A DNA stretch of 64,000 nucleotides from Cryptomeria japonica. Taxonomy: Eukaryota; Streptophyta; Pinopsida; Cupressales; Cupressaceae. Below the pieces are notes generated by a model. It saw nothing but the letters and a program-made list of their open reading frames with translations. It made no database searches and was not told the origin of the DNA. The translations under genes and the position numbers were made by a program. Shown here piece by piece: positions 47,421-59,536 of the stretch. Numbering within the stretch: the stretch's first letter is position 1; each line of letters starts with the position of its first letter. The stretch spans positions 185,994,169-186,058,168 of the forward strand of contig NC_081413.1 of NCBI RefSeq assembly GCF_030272615.1, written 5' to 3'.

Positions 47421-50400
47421 TTAATTTCCATCTGGGGGCGGTAACTGATCAAAAATAGATTTATACTTCTTCCGGGCAATGGTGAGTGCAACTGAGAGTG
47501 CATCCTTTACACTTTCCATTAAAGAATTTTGTGCTTGAATATCAGCCAATAGGGATATTAAGCCATCAAGAGTGCTTCCCTCTTGTGTAGTAGATAGGTA
47601 TGTAGCTCGGTTAATCTATTCTTGAACTGATGAAAGATGAGGAAGGAATAATGTCTAGAGTGTCATTATATCCATCTGGATCTTATGTTCTTCATTTCTA
47701 AGTTCTAACTGTTGAGCCATGAGCTATTGAAACTTGGTATAAAAATTTTGAACTGAATTGGGCTCTGTGGTCAACTTATTTGAGAGATCGGTGATCTCTG
47801 TCTCAATTGCATCAGTTTTATTCTTGATATCTTTAATGAATATGGAAAATGTGCAAAGTTTCTAAAATAAATAAAGAATATGCTTGAGTTGAGGGGACAA
47901 CTCAGCAATGAATTTGAAAAGTTTGACTTTGCCAATAGCTAGAGCTTTTTGTACCTCTTCAATCATTTTTGCAGTAAGCTCTTTGTCTTTTAGCTTGCTC
48001 AAGTACTCAAATGCATCAACTCCAGATGTTTCTATTTGAGTAAGGAGTTCATCCAATTGAATGTGGATGGCAGCATCGGTTGACACTGTAGTTGTAGGTA
48101 GCATATCTGTTAGCAGTGTCTTCACCTTCTGAAGTACTTTATTCTTCTTTTGAATGGCCATTTGTTTTTCTTGTTCGGCCTTTGCTTTGCATAGTTCACT
48201 AAAATCAATAAGTGCTTGCCCCTTTAATTTTGAGATATCCACATTGGGCAACACTATTGGTTTAGATAAATCAACTTTAAAACTATGCTTTTTCACCTTC
48301 TTTTCTTTACCTTTGGTTGGTTGAACTAAGACAATAGCTTGTGAGGCTTGCTGACCCGTGGTAGGTTGCTTGGTAGAGGCAACACTTTGGTCAGTTCCGG
48401 TAGCCATAGCAGTGTCTTTGGGTGTCTTGGTACTGGGTGTCTCAGTTGCTACATTTTCAATGCTTGACAATGCTTGAGAGGTTTTTTCTTGAGTTGTACC
48501 TTCTGCTGCTTCAGACTGGTGACCTTCAGTGCCTTGTGTTGTATCTTTAGGATCTTCGGTAGAGACAAGTTGCTTGACTGGCGGATAAGGCTAAACTTGT
48601 ACTAACACAGATTCACTAGATACAAGTTTTGCATATGTAGTGCCTTCGATCATCTCCTGCCCCTGTTCTTCTGCATCCATCACATCTTCATCAATTTGAA
48701 TAGTGTCAACAGGGTCTTGCTCGGTAGCGTCAGGACCTTGCTCGATGACATCAGGTTCTTGCTCGGTGACACCAACAATTTCAACTTTAGATTGTTCACT
48801 GATATCTTTTATTTTGAAGATTTCCTGCCATTTTGCTTTTGTTTCATTCTCTACATCAATGTATAGCCCATTCATCAATTTTAAGGCTCTCTGTTTGACA
48901 AGAAATTTAGAATTGTAGGTTGTCAAATGTTCCTTTATTTCTGCTACAGACATATCAGGAAATAGATGGACTAGACTTCTTTCTCTTATTTGTTTCTTTG
49001 AGTCCATTGTATATTTCCACCTGTTATCAATATGTAAGTACAGTTCACTCGGAAGTGACTTTACTAGTTCTAATGGAGCTAGCCAAAACTTTAGAAGTGT
49101 ACAGATGACAGCTTCTTCAATTTGTCTCTTCTCATCATTATTCCTAGTCTCATACTTGACATATCTAAAGGAACCAAATCCACCATATTCTTTTAGATTT
49201 GCACAAAAATTTTCAACACTATGTATATTTACCTTCTTGCTTTTGACAATTTGGAATTTGTTTGCATCTTCGGATTCTATATCACTAGACTCTTTTGCCA
49301 AGATGAGTCTCCGAGTAGATTTCTTGTAGGTCTTGGTTACTTTGGGAGTAGTAACACCCTTTTTGTTTCTTACTCGGTGATGCAGCTGATGCTCTTGTAT
49401 TAGGCTTCTTTGTTGGAGGAGTCGGTAGGGCCTTTGAAATGTCCTGTTTCTTTCTTTTCAATACTTTACCCTTAGGAAGTTCGGTGCTCAATGTTATTGC
49501 TGCCTCTTGAGCTTTTGATTCCTCTTCGGTGATGGCAAGAGTACCATTGATAGGTGTGGAGGAAGATTCTTCTCTGAATTTCTCAGATAATGCCTTAATC
49601 ATCTTTGTAGCCTTTCTTGTAGCATTGGGTACTACAATGCTCATTTTTACCTTTTCCTTAACTTCTTCATAAGTTCCATATCTCAGCTCGGTAGCATGCC
49701 TTGGCAATGTAAGAAATGCATCAATTTGTTGTTGTGTGATATCAAAGTCAATCTCGTAACCCATTGGTGGCAAAGATTGAGTCCTTGGTTCCACAGCATT
49801 CACATAACAGTAATCGGTGTCTACCTCAAAGCATATATCATCTTTATATTTCTCTACCAGTTGTGGTGGAATCCGGTACTTGTTGTGCATCTTCTCTTGA
49901 AATTTGCTGAAGTAGTCATCCATGGTATCATTGAAATTATCTCCCAATTTCTTGATAAAGTCATTAATTTGATGGGTGATTGGTTGGTGTAGCTCCCAAA
50001 CTACTTTACCGACTGATGGAAAGAAATTCTCAAAGTAGAAAAACATGCATACAAGAAGTGAACCAAACTTTAGTGTATTTGTCGAGTTGTTCTTCTTCAG
50101 CTTCCTTATTGTGTTCAGGTTCTCAAATAAGTTCTTCAATAACACTTCACATAAGTCTACTTTCATTCCCTTTTTCACTATTTTATAGGCTAAGTCAACT
50201 GCGGCATAGGGTACACTGTTTTCCCTTGCTGATTGGAAGAATCAGTAACCAATTACTCTAATTGCAAACTTAAGTTCTGCATTATTGACATTGTTCAGTT
50301 TCAATCCTCGGTAATCAGATTCTACTCTAGTTAAACTGATTAACTCCTTCTGTGATATCATCTTCTGTGCTCGTGCATGATCATAGATAGGATAACCGGT

Positions 50401-50805
50401 GATCACATGAATGATTTCCTTAGTGATTTTGAATGGTTGCTCCTCTAGCCACATGAAATCATCATGAACTCTGCTCAAAACAAACTCAACCCACTGGGGT
50501 TTGAACACACGGGGATAGGTTAGGGCTTTAGTTAATCCCTTGATTTTGATATGCTCGTACTTGCTATCCATTTTGCCATTAGTACATAGCTCATCATATG
50601 TATCACTTATCTCAACATGACCGAGTTCTTCAACACGGCATTTGGTGAAGAATCTAAAATCTTTGACTAACAAGACTCAATCTGGGATGAGTGAAAAGGC
50701 AGTTTTGTCATCTAGTTCAGAGGTGACTTTAGGAGTCAAAGTGTATTTCAAAGAGGGCTTCTCTACATTCTTGATAACTATGGGATCTTGGATCTTGGGT
50801 GCCAT
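47421..50805 (-). pseudogene. ORF2 of the pol-less element, unknown protein
   Basis: The ATG at 50805 (MAPKIQDPIVIKN) begins a coding stretch of about 1100 codons down to a TAA at 47421 (ending DQLPPPDGN), broken by a TGA near 50677, a TGA at about 50240, one frameshift near 49300, and stops near 48591, 48475, 47862 and 47720. The N-terminal third is globular (FVLSRVHDDFMWLEEQPFKI, then IIHVITGYPIYDHA), faintly like plant transposon-associated or PMD-type proteins. The middle is basic (GKVLKRKKQD) with a PTPPTKKP tract. An acidic EQ-P-D repeat follows, and the C-terminus is predicted coiled coil. I cannot assign a family. Position just before the purine tracts and 3' LTR resembles the env-like ORF of Sireviruses, but that is inference. 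Confidence 0.6.
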
Positions 50806-51324
50806 TTGTAAATTTCAGATAAAACTAGCAAACTATCCTTAGGGTTTGATGGTTTACAAATGGCAGACGCTTCACACTCAGTAGATAATAGCAATTTGAC
50901 AAGATCGGTAAACTAGCTTAACTGTGTGATGAGATTTATGTAAATACCTTGGGTTCTCTTTGAACGAGGTTTGATCACCTTGATTCACTCTACTTTGCTC
51001 TCTTGAAAACTTGGTGAATGAAAATGACCGCGAAAATACCTTTAAGTACACAAAATACCTTATCGGGCTCTGTGCGGGTTAGGTCAAAAACATTAAATGC
51101 ACTCGGTTCACCTTTAACCGATTGACTCCTTTTTTTTGTTTTAATCGAGTAACCAAATTTCCTTCATTTACCAACTTGACAGGCTTCCTATAAAGTACTT
51201 TTGATAGAATTTCAAACTTACTAATGCATCTTAACTATGCAGATTTTGAATTTAGTACATAATAAAATAGGAACTGTTATGATTTTAACCTTCAGAGAAT
51301 GTAGTCCCTTCATACCTTTGCTGA
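50806..51324. other. Non-coding spacer between ORF2 and ORF1
   Basis: About 520 bp with no domain on either strand. CTCGGT/ACCGA words recur here. Autonomous copia elements carry several kilobases of pol between gag and env; nothing of it remains. Confidence 0.5.
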
Positions 51325-52678
51325 TTAATTTGGAATAGGTGCACCTAACTCGGTAGGTAAGGTGCTTTCTTCATTTGACACAATTTCCTTCTTTTTCCAA
51401 ATCATCTTTAATTTTTCTTTTATCTCTTCAGTGTCTCTTCTAGGTTGATCTCTGCAATCTCTAGCTAAATGTCCAACTTTGTGACAATGAAAACATGCCA
51501 TACCAGGATTTTCCCTATGATCTTCGGTTGTTCATTCCAAACCTTATAAAACAGTTGGCACTTATATGTCCATATCTTCCACAACATTCGCACCATATCC
51601 TTGTATTGTAATCCCATGGTACTGCTGCATATTGTCGGTAAGGATCTGTGTGAGTTCGGTAACCTCTAGTGTTTTCTCGGTGTGCAGACCACATGTAGTT
51701 CTTTTGCTTAAGCTAGCACTTCTCGGTACTATGTCCATATCTATTGCAGTTTTTACAAAACCCTTTGAATTTTGCCTTCTGATAGTTGTTAATAGACTTT
51801 GTCCTACATTGATTAGATGTGTGACCATATTTATCACAATTGTAACAATAACCATTGGACTTAGTGATATTCGGTTGCTTACCTTTTCTGATTTGGCATA
51901 TGTTGGTAGTATGACCTTGATTTCCACAGTAATAGCAAATAGGCTTCTTTCTTTTGATGTTATTCCTATTTCCAGCTTGCTTTGATGATTCTCCTCTCTC
52001 AGTTGTATGAATTCCTTTCTCGGTATATTTTTTTCCTTTGTAACCGAGTCCTGCATCTTTGTTAGGTCTTCTTGTATTCAGTTGTTCATCCAACATCTTT
52101 GATGCTTCATAACTTTTCTTCAATGTTTCTTTGGATTTCTTCTCTGTTTCAAGTTCATTGGTCAACCTTGATACTTCAAGTTTCAATGCTTGATTTTCAT
52201 CATTCTTCAGAATTGCTTCATGATGTGCATAACCTAGTTGATCTGTCATATTTTGTTGAATCCCAGTTAACCTTATGATTTCATCATTCTTATTAGATAC
52301 TAAGACTTCAAGTTGTTGTTTCTCTCTTTGTAGATCTCTTGTTTTATCCTCTGTTGTCCTCAATGCATCTAGATTTTCAGTCATCTGTGTACTGAAATGT
52401 TCATGTTCTCTTTTCATTGCTTTTAGTTGATCAGCCAATGCTTTGTTCTTTTCTTTCAATACTCCAATCATTTCTTTAGTTTCTTCAGATATACTGTTCT
52501 CAGATGATGTCTCAATTTGTTCCACTAACTCTTGAGAATCTTGCAAGTCATCAGATAATCTTCTTCTTACTTTCAGATATTTTTGCATTTTCCTTTGCAT
52601 GTCTGCAATCACTTGATTTGCATGATCCAGCTCTTCTTGCAGATACACAATCCTCCGAGATTGTTTATAGCCTTCCAT
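51325..52678 (-). pseudogene. gag: ORF1: coiled-coil Gag-like protein with five CCHC zinc knuckles
   Basis: The ATG at 52678 (MEGYKQSRRIVYLQEELDHA) lies 49 nt past the primer-binding site. Residues of about 20-230 are a long coiled coil rich in Glu, Lys, Leu and Gln. A basic linker leads to CCHC knuckles CYYCGNQGHTTNIC, CYNCDKYGHTSNQC and CKNCNRYGHSTEKC. After a TAG near 51710 come CECCGRYGHISANC and, in another frame, CFHCHKVGHLARDC near 51470. The protein ends at 51325. Typical plant copia Gag has one or two knuckles; five is unusual. No standard copia Gag N-terminal domain was recognised. It should bind element RNA and self-assemble. Confidence 0.75.
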
Positions 52679-52726
52679 TGATAAGATCTTTCTCTTTAGG
52701 TAGTTAAACCCTTTTCCAAGATTCAA

Positions 52727-52738
52727 GCTCTGATACCA
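52727..52738 (-). other. Primer-binding site, initiator tRNA-Met
   Basis: On the minus strand TGGTATCAGAGC follows the 5' LTR after a 2-nt spacer. This is the classical plant initiator-Met primer site, used by most copia elements. Confidence 0.9.
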
Positions 52739-52740
52739 AT

Positions 52741-53877
52741 TGTTAGGCCCAATATGGAAAGCTAATGTACTGAGAGGGGAGGGGTGAATCAGTACTCCAA
52801 AACTTTTCTTGAATAATAACCTTAATGTTATGCATAAACAGAATAGTGTAGTAACATAAAATAAAGTTAAAACAAATAGATAACAATCATACATGATTCA
52901 CTCCATAACACATATATTTTGGTTATGCAGAAACTCTTGGTTAGAGAGAAAAACTGCGGTGGGGATGGCACCCACAACTTCACTACTACAATAATAAAGA
53001 ATGCTCTATTAGAGCTACATTTTAGCTATTTATGATAGCTTACCCTGTTAGGAGTAACAAGATCTGTTAGATCTACCTTGCTAAAGGATTTTACAACATT
53101 TATCCTGAATGTTGCACCTGGTTAGAGGCTTTACAATTTATAGACTTGATTAGAGTCTTTTACCCTGTTAAAGGTTTCTCTTTCAACTTCACAATATTAC
53201 AATAAAATCATTACAAATATCTGCAACTTTACATCTGAAATGTTATAGCAGATTCTATGTGCTCAGAATAGATTACCTTGCTTATAGCATACCTCGGTAA
53301 CCCATATACTAACTCGGTAAACCCTTCTGTTTACTCTGTTCTTCGACTGTTCTTTGAAAACCTTCTCGGTGACCTCTATGTCTCTGTAACAGTCTTTCTT
53401 CATACATACATACACTTCACTCATGCTGTATAAATAGATCTCTTAAAACGGTGATCCAATCTATTGCTTCGATCTTACAAACAAGATTCCTCGAATGAAT
53501 AGCTAAACAAAATATTTCATTGGTTAGATTGTCCTTAAAATCATACACAATCTTCTGGTGCAATTTCCAATGTAATAACGGTTAGATGTGCCTTGATCTT
53601 GTAACATGTTTTCATATGCATGTCCAGGTTCAATGTATCTGGTAACATGTTTCACTTGGTGTATGTCAACTTGGTGTGTCATCTTTGTTGCTCGGTAGTC
53701 TCAAAAAGATACTCGGTGTATATTGCGTTTTGTGACTGCTTTCCTCTGTAACCAACTAGACTGTGCATACCAACTTCTCTATGTGTACCGACTGCATCAT
53801 TCGGTAGTGCTAACCGACTAGAATATATAGTATGACTTTGAATATAAAAACTAATGGCAATTTGATAAGTAGTAACA
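52741..53877 (-). repeat. 5' LTR of the pol-less element
   Basis: 1137 bp, against 1147 bp for the partner. It begins TGTTAGGCCC and ends AGTAGTAACA; the primer site abuts its left end and GTAGA its right end. Confidence 0.9.
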
Positions 53878-53882
53878 GTAGA
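53878..53882. repeat. Target-site duplication GTAGA (right)
   Basis: Right partner of 45919-45923, followed by CACCTAAAAATC, the continuation of the Tat LTR. Confidence 0.9.
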
Positions 53883-54497
53883 CACCTAAAAATCTCTCAT
53901 TAATCATGTACTAATTATTCCTCTAGTTGATTAAATAATTCTTTAATTATTTAATTAATCTTATTCTTCTATTTCACATTTCCTCATCATCTTACTAATT
54001 ATTTTATTTCGTATTCCGTCATCATTTAATCATTTTAACCATTTTCTAATATTAATTAAATATTTATTATTTAATTAATTTTGATTAATTCCCCAATTTA
54101 AATAATCTTTATTATTTAAATAAATTCATTTTCAATTTCTATCTCTATTCATCTAATCATTAAGCCTCTTCTAAATATTAATTAATTATTTGTTATTTAA
54201 TTAATTGTGATTTTAATGCTTTAATTTAAATAATCTTGATTATTTAATTAAATTAAATTTCTAAATAATTAAATAGTTTCTTTAAATTATATAATTAACT
54301 AATTTATTCTTCAATTCCAAATCCCCAAATTCTAATTCCATTTAATTTCATATTCTTCAATTTCATTCAAATTTAAATTCTTCTAATTTCTTCTAATTTC
54401 AAATACATGTGCATGATTTCAAAAATCAAATTGAAAATCAAAGTCAAGTTCTAAATATATTAAAATAACAAAATGAATTTAAAATAAAATCAATATT
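53883..54497 (+). repeat. Tat-type 3' LTR, continuation after nested insertion
   Basis: Strongly similar to 23953-24565, starting CACCTAAAAAT and rich in TTAATTAA words. Similarity stops abruptly near 54497: here ATCAATATTTGAATTAAATC, there ATTCAATATTTTTTATTTG. Beyond this point the LTR may continue without matching the upstream copy. Its true 3' end was not found. Confidence 0.65.
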
Positions 54498-56443
54498 TGA
54501 ATTAAATCTCATGCAAACATTAAATTGAAAATCAAATTCAAAGTGCAAGCACATGTTAAATTAATTAATTCAATCAATTAATTAATTAAATTAATTATCT
54601 TTTCAATCTCTATTTCTATCTTCCTCTTTGCTTTTTTCCAAAAATCTTTCAATGAGTTAACTATTCCATCTATTTTAATTGATTATTTCAATTAATTGAT
54701 TAATTACATCATTTCTTTAATTCTCTCCAATCATTCTTTTTCTATCTTCTAGTTAGCTTTTTCTAAATAAAGCTTTCTTTGGCATCCTCTTAATTCTCCT
54801 CCAATCATTCTTTTTCATCTTTCAATCAGTTTTTTTCTCAATCAATTAACTCGTTTAATCTATTCAATCAATTGAGTTCCACCTCCAAATCAGCAGTTCA
54901 ACTATCAATCAGCATGTGAGCTCACCTGAGTTCCACCTCTTGATCAATCTGTTCTGCCTTTCAATCAATCCTCCCCAATTATCTATAAATTGAGTATTCA
55001 ATCTCCTCCTCAATCCTAGACAATTATTCTGAATCACGAACTTTGAATCTTTTTGTCACTTGCAGGTTGCCACCGCAATATCTGAGAGCCATCATACCAC
55101 AAAGAAGTGAAGAACAATGGAAGTTATATGTGATCATGGAATGGGGAGTTTTAATTGATTATTTTACATTCATGTTTGATTGATTGTATTATTTCATTGG
55201 TTTATTTAGAATTATTTGATTAGATAGGGATTTGTGATTTCCCTCTATTTATAATTGATTTGATAGATGAATTTTACATACGACATATATCACACATCAC
55301 TTGTTGTCTCAAAACATTATCATACTAAAGATATGATCATCAAAGCTCATCATAGACTGAAATTCACACTTCTACTTATTCACTTGTGTTTGCATATCAT
55401 TCACATATAATTCAAAACAATCTATAAACCATTTCATATATCTACACCTTCATTTATACAAGTTTATTTATCAAAACCCTCAACTGGGTCAGCCACAGAC
55501 AAAATATATAAGAATTACATAAAGTTAACCACCTGGACTAAAAGAACACAATGTGGTCCATTCTAGGAGATATGGAGGACCCAAATACATCACAACACAT
55601 CTTCCTAAGTTGATTACAATGAACCGCACATGCTAGAACATCCTCCAAAGTTGGAATCAAATGTAATGTGTAGAAAGACAATGAAGCACATTAACCAGCT
55701 GGCCCAAAACCATCACCCAATGCTAATTGAATAATGTGAATCTGCACACACCACAGTGAGACCCATAACATCATTCTAACTCAACCTCCAAAGAATATCA
55801 AAACCAAAAGAGCATGATTCAAATAAGATAAATCAACTGAGTCGGCTAGAGACCAACACATCTGACAAAGCCGAACATAGAACAACTTAAATTCACTTGT
55901 CAAACAAACCAACATAAGAAATTTGAATTGGAATACTACATGAACCATATGAACATGTCCACCAAGACAAAACACTTGAATCAACATAGTGGAGTAATAC
56001 AGAAAATTCTTTGAACTAATCTTGATAGACAACCTCACTAGACCAACAAACCTCCATGACGAATTACATCATCTAAGAAAATGAGGACCCAAAAACATGA
56101 TAGTTCAACATCCACACAACATAGACATTATTTCTAGAACCACAAACCATCATCATCAAGAACCAAAGGAATTTAGATAATTCTTCTATAAAGGCATTAA
56201 ATACTCTTTCCTACATATTGTAACTTCTACTATTGTAACCTTTTGAAAACACCTCATACTTACTCAATATCACCACTCAACAACATAGCAACATCTAAAC
56301 ACTCATTTTCAAACCATCGAATACATCCACACAACTAAACAACTGCAACTTCCTCTTCACTAACACACATGGTGATATCAATGACAAAACTAATAACAAC
56401 ACCAAATAGGTTGACATCAATGATAACAAAAGACATGTTTTAG
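54498..56443. other. Non-coding region: unmatched LTR remainder and possible copia 3' LTR
   Basis: 54498-55100 has a TCTATAAATTGAG box near 54979 that could be the LTR promoter. From about 55500 to 56400 the minus strand contains short frames without domains. Near 56406, read on the minus strand, a TTTTGTCATTGATATCA string resembles the start of the solo LTR at 39775-40846, so part may be the 3' LTR of the copia element whose coding end lies at 62.7-64 kb. Boundaries were not found. Confidence 0.35.
56439..56443. repeat. Target-site duplication TTTAG (left)
   Basis: TTTAG lies before TGTAATGGTGG and recurs at 62656-62660. Confidence 0.88.
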
Positions 56444-57642
56444 TGTAATGGTGGGAAAATGGTGAATCATAAATCAAGAAGGAAACTACCCTTTACCTCA
56501 AAGAGAGATGAGAGTTTCGCTATCGATTACCATTGAAGCACTTTTCACCATTACATTAGGAAGAGGAGAGGATAATTCAATAGATTCAATCTCTCCACAA
56601 AAAGATGGTAGATTGAATTATGAATGAATGGGGAATGCTAAGTTGATCCCCTCTTCCTTGTTTGAAATGGAAAGGAATTGATTGAATTATGTAGTGCAAA
56701 AGTGACAAAGAATCGATTATAACTTGAGATTAGAATATGGGATGAAGTTGTACAACTAGATCTGGCAATAAAATGTTGCGACAAAGTCGCCCTGTGAATT
56801 TGAGGAAAAGTTCCCCAAACCATGGCTAGAATGTAAACGGTCCTCTGAAAAATTCGCGAAACAAAAAGGGTTTTTCCGCCTCTACAAGTGAAGCCCAAAT
56901 CTAAAAGTACAATTGTCCACCTACAACCTACACATAGAAAAGAGAGGAAAATGGGTTGGGATTGGGGGTTTGCCTTTAGGTCAAACCCCAGTTTTGGACT
57001 AAACCAAGTAATGAAAGAAATTACATGCAAGTAGATGTAAATGAAAGAGTGAATAGTAAATTACCTCAAGGGAGGTTTTGATAGCAATGTTGATAGAAGT
57101 ACTTATGTGGAATTGAATGTTGAAATCAATCTCCTCTTCAATGGTTGAATCCTAGACTTGAATGCAACACCTAGCCTTGAAGGGAGACTTGAGAATGCTC
57201 AATGCTGGAAAAGAATGCTTCAATTCTCTCAAATGCTTGATCGCTTATGCACACTCCAACATTATCCAACTTCAACTTATTGAACCTTTCTAATTTCCAC
57301 CTATGCAAATGAGAGGATGAATGCCCCTTAAACACATGTTCAGGGATTTGAATTTTGTCATGGGCCAACATCGGGGGAGTTTCCCACCCGAGGCACAACC
57401 AACAATGCAGCCCTAGGGAGGGTCCAACCCAAAAATAGGGTAGAGACAGGGGTGCCACGCCCCTCTCCTACCCCTTTCTCCAAGGCAAAGTGAGGACGAG
57501 GTGATGCAAAGGCCAAGGAAGAAGTTATTTCTGCAAGCTGAGCAATCTCTAGTCTCCGATAAGGCTAGAGGATTCGAGTTCGCATGCGTGAGGACCCTAA
57601 TGCAGTCGAATATTTCTAGGGTCACAATTTTATGACACTACA
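56444..57642 (-). repeat. 3' LTR of gag-protease element
   Basis: 1199 bp, pairs with 61419-62655. It lacks two short expansions of the partner: a ~9-bp GAATGCTT copy near 62195 and a ~30-bp GC-rich duplication near 62440-62480. Confidence 0.88.
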
Positions 57643-57657
57643 TTTAGCCCCCACTTT
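57643..57657 (-). other. Polypurine tract
   Basis: On the minus strand AAAGTGGGGGCTAAA directly precedes the 3' LTR start TGTAGTGTC. Confidence 0.75.
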
Positions 57658-58391
57658 AGCGGGAGTATAAGCGTACACCAATACTACCAGTAAAGTACAA
57701 GGAAACAAGATTGAAAGACTTTTACCATGTCAAGGAGGTAAGATGCGCCAAGCCCCCAGTACACTTAGGATCTTATGAGTTCGATTGACAAAGTAAAAGG
57801 GAAGATCGAGAAGGGGAGAACCATGACTGTAAGCAGAAAATTTTCCTTCATTATGAGTCATGAAATCAAGGATACAAAAGATTACAAAGAAAAACAAAGT
57901 TCACTAAGTAATTATAAGTATCACAAGAAGGAAAGTATGAGCGGAGTGTATGCCCCCACGTTAAAGTGATTGCATGCGCCTTATTGGGAGATATTGCTTT
58001 AAGGTAGGATACACCCAAGAGAGAGAAGGAAGGGAGCACATTATCACAAGGATTTATCCTCCAATCAAGGCATAAACCCAAGGATAATTAACACAAAACA
58101 TGAGGTAGTGTCACTTTCCTTGGGGTCAGTATGTTGTATGATAACTCATGTATATCATGTATGTATATGCATATAATAATCTTCATTCCCCAAAGAATGA
58201 TACTACCTTAGAAGAAAGGGAAGAGAGGGTGTCTTTTGAGTCATCATGAAAGAGACCAAGAGATGATATTAATGCTTTGCATCATCCCCAAGTAGACATT
58301 AAGGGAACAATAGAAGAACAAGATTACACATAGAAGAATGACCACAAAAGAGAAAGAAAGGAGAGAGAGAAGATCTACAGTGCTAATATTG
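57658..58391. other. Non-coding 3' region of the gag-protease element
   Basis: Between the stop at 58392 and the polypurine tract. No domain-bearing frame. An autonomous element would have pol before this point. Confidence 0.5.
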
Positions 58392-59536
58392 CTAATCTAG
58401 GATGACATATGCCTCCTGATATTGTTGATCACTATTTTGGGAAGGCGAGAAACACACTAGAGGAGCGATATCAAGCACAACAGATGGAGCTATCACAAGA
58501 TTCAAACAAGGACTATGCTCATGTTGTAAGTCACTTTGTTCAATTCTAGGAGCTAGGATTAGGGTTTCTGAAGAGTCATCTAATAAATGTTTTTCCACAT
58601 CAACATACTCATACTCACTATCAGAAGCATTAGGAGTTGTATTGCCATTATGAATAAAATTTTCACCTTTTTCTTCATCAAAGTTTAAAGAAAGAGGAGC
58701 AAGAACATGGATAGGAGTAAAACCATCACATGTTTTATGCAATTTATGATTTGGAGATGTAGGTTGAACATCTTTCTTAGGAGAAAAGGGAATCGTGTCA
58801 ACTATCGGAGTCTGAGGAGATTAAGTATTGTGAGTGATAGCTTCATGGGCTCAAACACGGCATCTTCATCGGTGTTCTCTCGCACAATGATTCTGTCAAG
58901 TCTTAGTGGGAGATTGAGAAGAAGTAAAAACATTGAAAAAGTAGGAGTGTTTCTTTCCTTGATAGTTTAAGGTTTAGGTTGAGGTCTTTTTGGTTGAACA
59001 ATAGGAGAAGCAGGCCTCTTCTCTCGATAAGAGGAAGGAGGTGGAACTGCGCTATAGAAAGGAGGAATATAAGGTGTAGGAAGGAGACTAGGTCCATCAT
59101 GAGGAGTAGGTATAGGTCTAACCTTAGGAAGAATATTGGTGTTCTCCTTAAGAGAAGGTAAAGTCACATCCATAGGGGTAGGTGGACAATTTTTCTTAGG
59201 AGGGATATTAGTTCTATCCGAGAGGGGAATAACCTCATCTTGAAGAATAATAGGAATGTCAAGTGTTGGCGATCTAGGTTGACTTAAGGATAAGATCATA
59301 TCATTCTTCTATTTTTTATAAGATTTAAAAAGAGAATCGTTCCTTGATGGAAGAGATTGAAATTGTTTAGGCCAAAAGAGATCAATAGGAACATCAGGGC
59401 TTCTTTCGGATGGATGAAATAAGCTATGGTTCACAGTTATGATTTATCCATTGTGAGGAAATTTAAGACCCTTGTGGATTGGAGAAGCAATAGCCTTCAT
59501 GGAATATAGCCAAGGATAGCCCAACTTCACATGGAA
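58392..59536 (-). pseudogene. Post-protease tail of the gag-pro polyprotein
   Basis: Immediately after the protease frame (stop at 59537) the sequence still encodes family-typical wording (LGYPWLYSMKAIASPIHKGL) near 59500. A Pro-rich linker (about 59299-58967) follows, then a Ser/Glu/Asp-rich frame at 58742-58392 ending in a TAG. These resemble the protease-RT spacer of plant gypsy polyproteins. Several frame changes break it, and the reverse transcriptase that should follow is absent. Confidence 0.5.

Larger units (their letters stand above)
45924..53877 (-). mobile_element. Complete pol-less LTR retrotransposon, Sirevirus-like
   Basis: Two LTRs (45924-47070 and 52741-53877), each TGTTAGG...AGTAGTAACA, flank a 5.67-kb internal region. 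GTAGA is duplicated at 45919-45923 and 53878-53882. On the minus strand the primer site complements initiator tRNA-Met (52727-52738) and several polypurine tracts precede the 3' LTR. It encodes a coiled-coil, multi-zinc-knuckle Gag-like protein (ORF1) and a second large ORF. There is no protease, integrase, reverse transcriptase or RNase H motif, and the two ORFs use nearly all the space. Multiple AGGGGGAG-type tracts and a coiled-coil Gag are traits of Sireviruses (Ty1/copia), so a non-autonomous member mobilised in trans is inferred. LTRs differ by about 4% by eye over the first 280 bp. Confidence 0.85.

Noticed and set aside
51566-51985. 139-codon plus-strand frame opposite ORF1
   Set aside because: Antisense shadow of the zinc-knuckle region, with no domain of its own.
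55781-56038. 85-codon hydrophobic minus-strand frame
   Set aside because: No domain and no start context. Probably LTR-like non-coding DNA next to the copia element.
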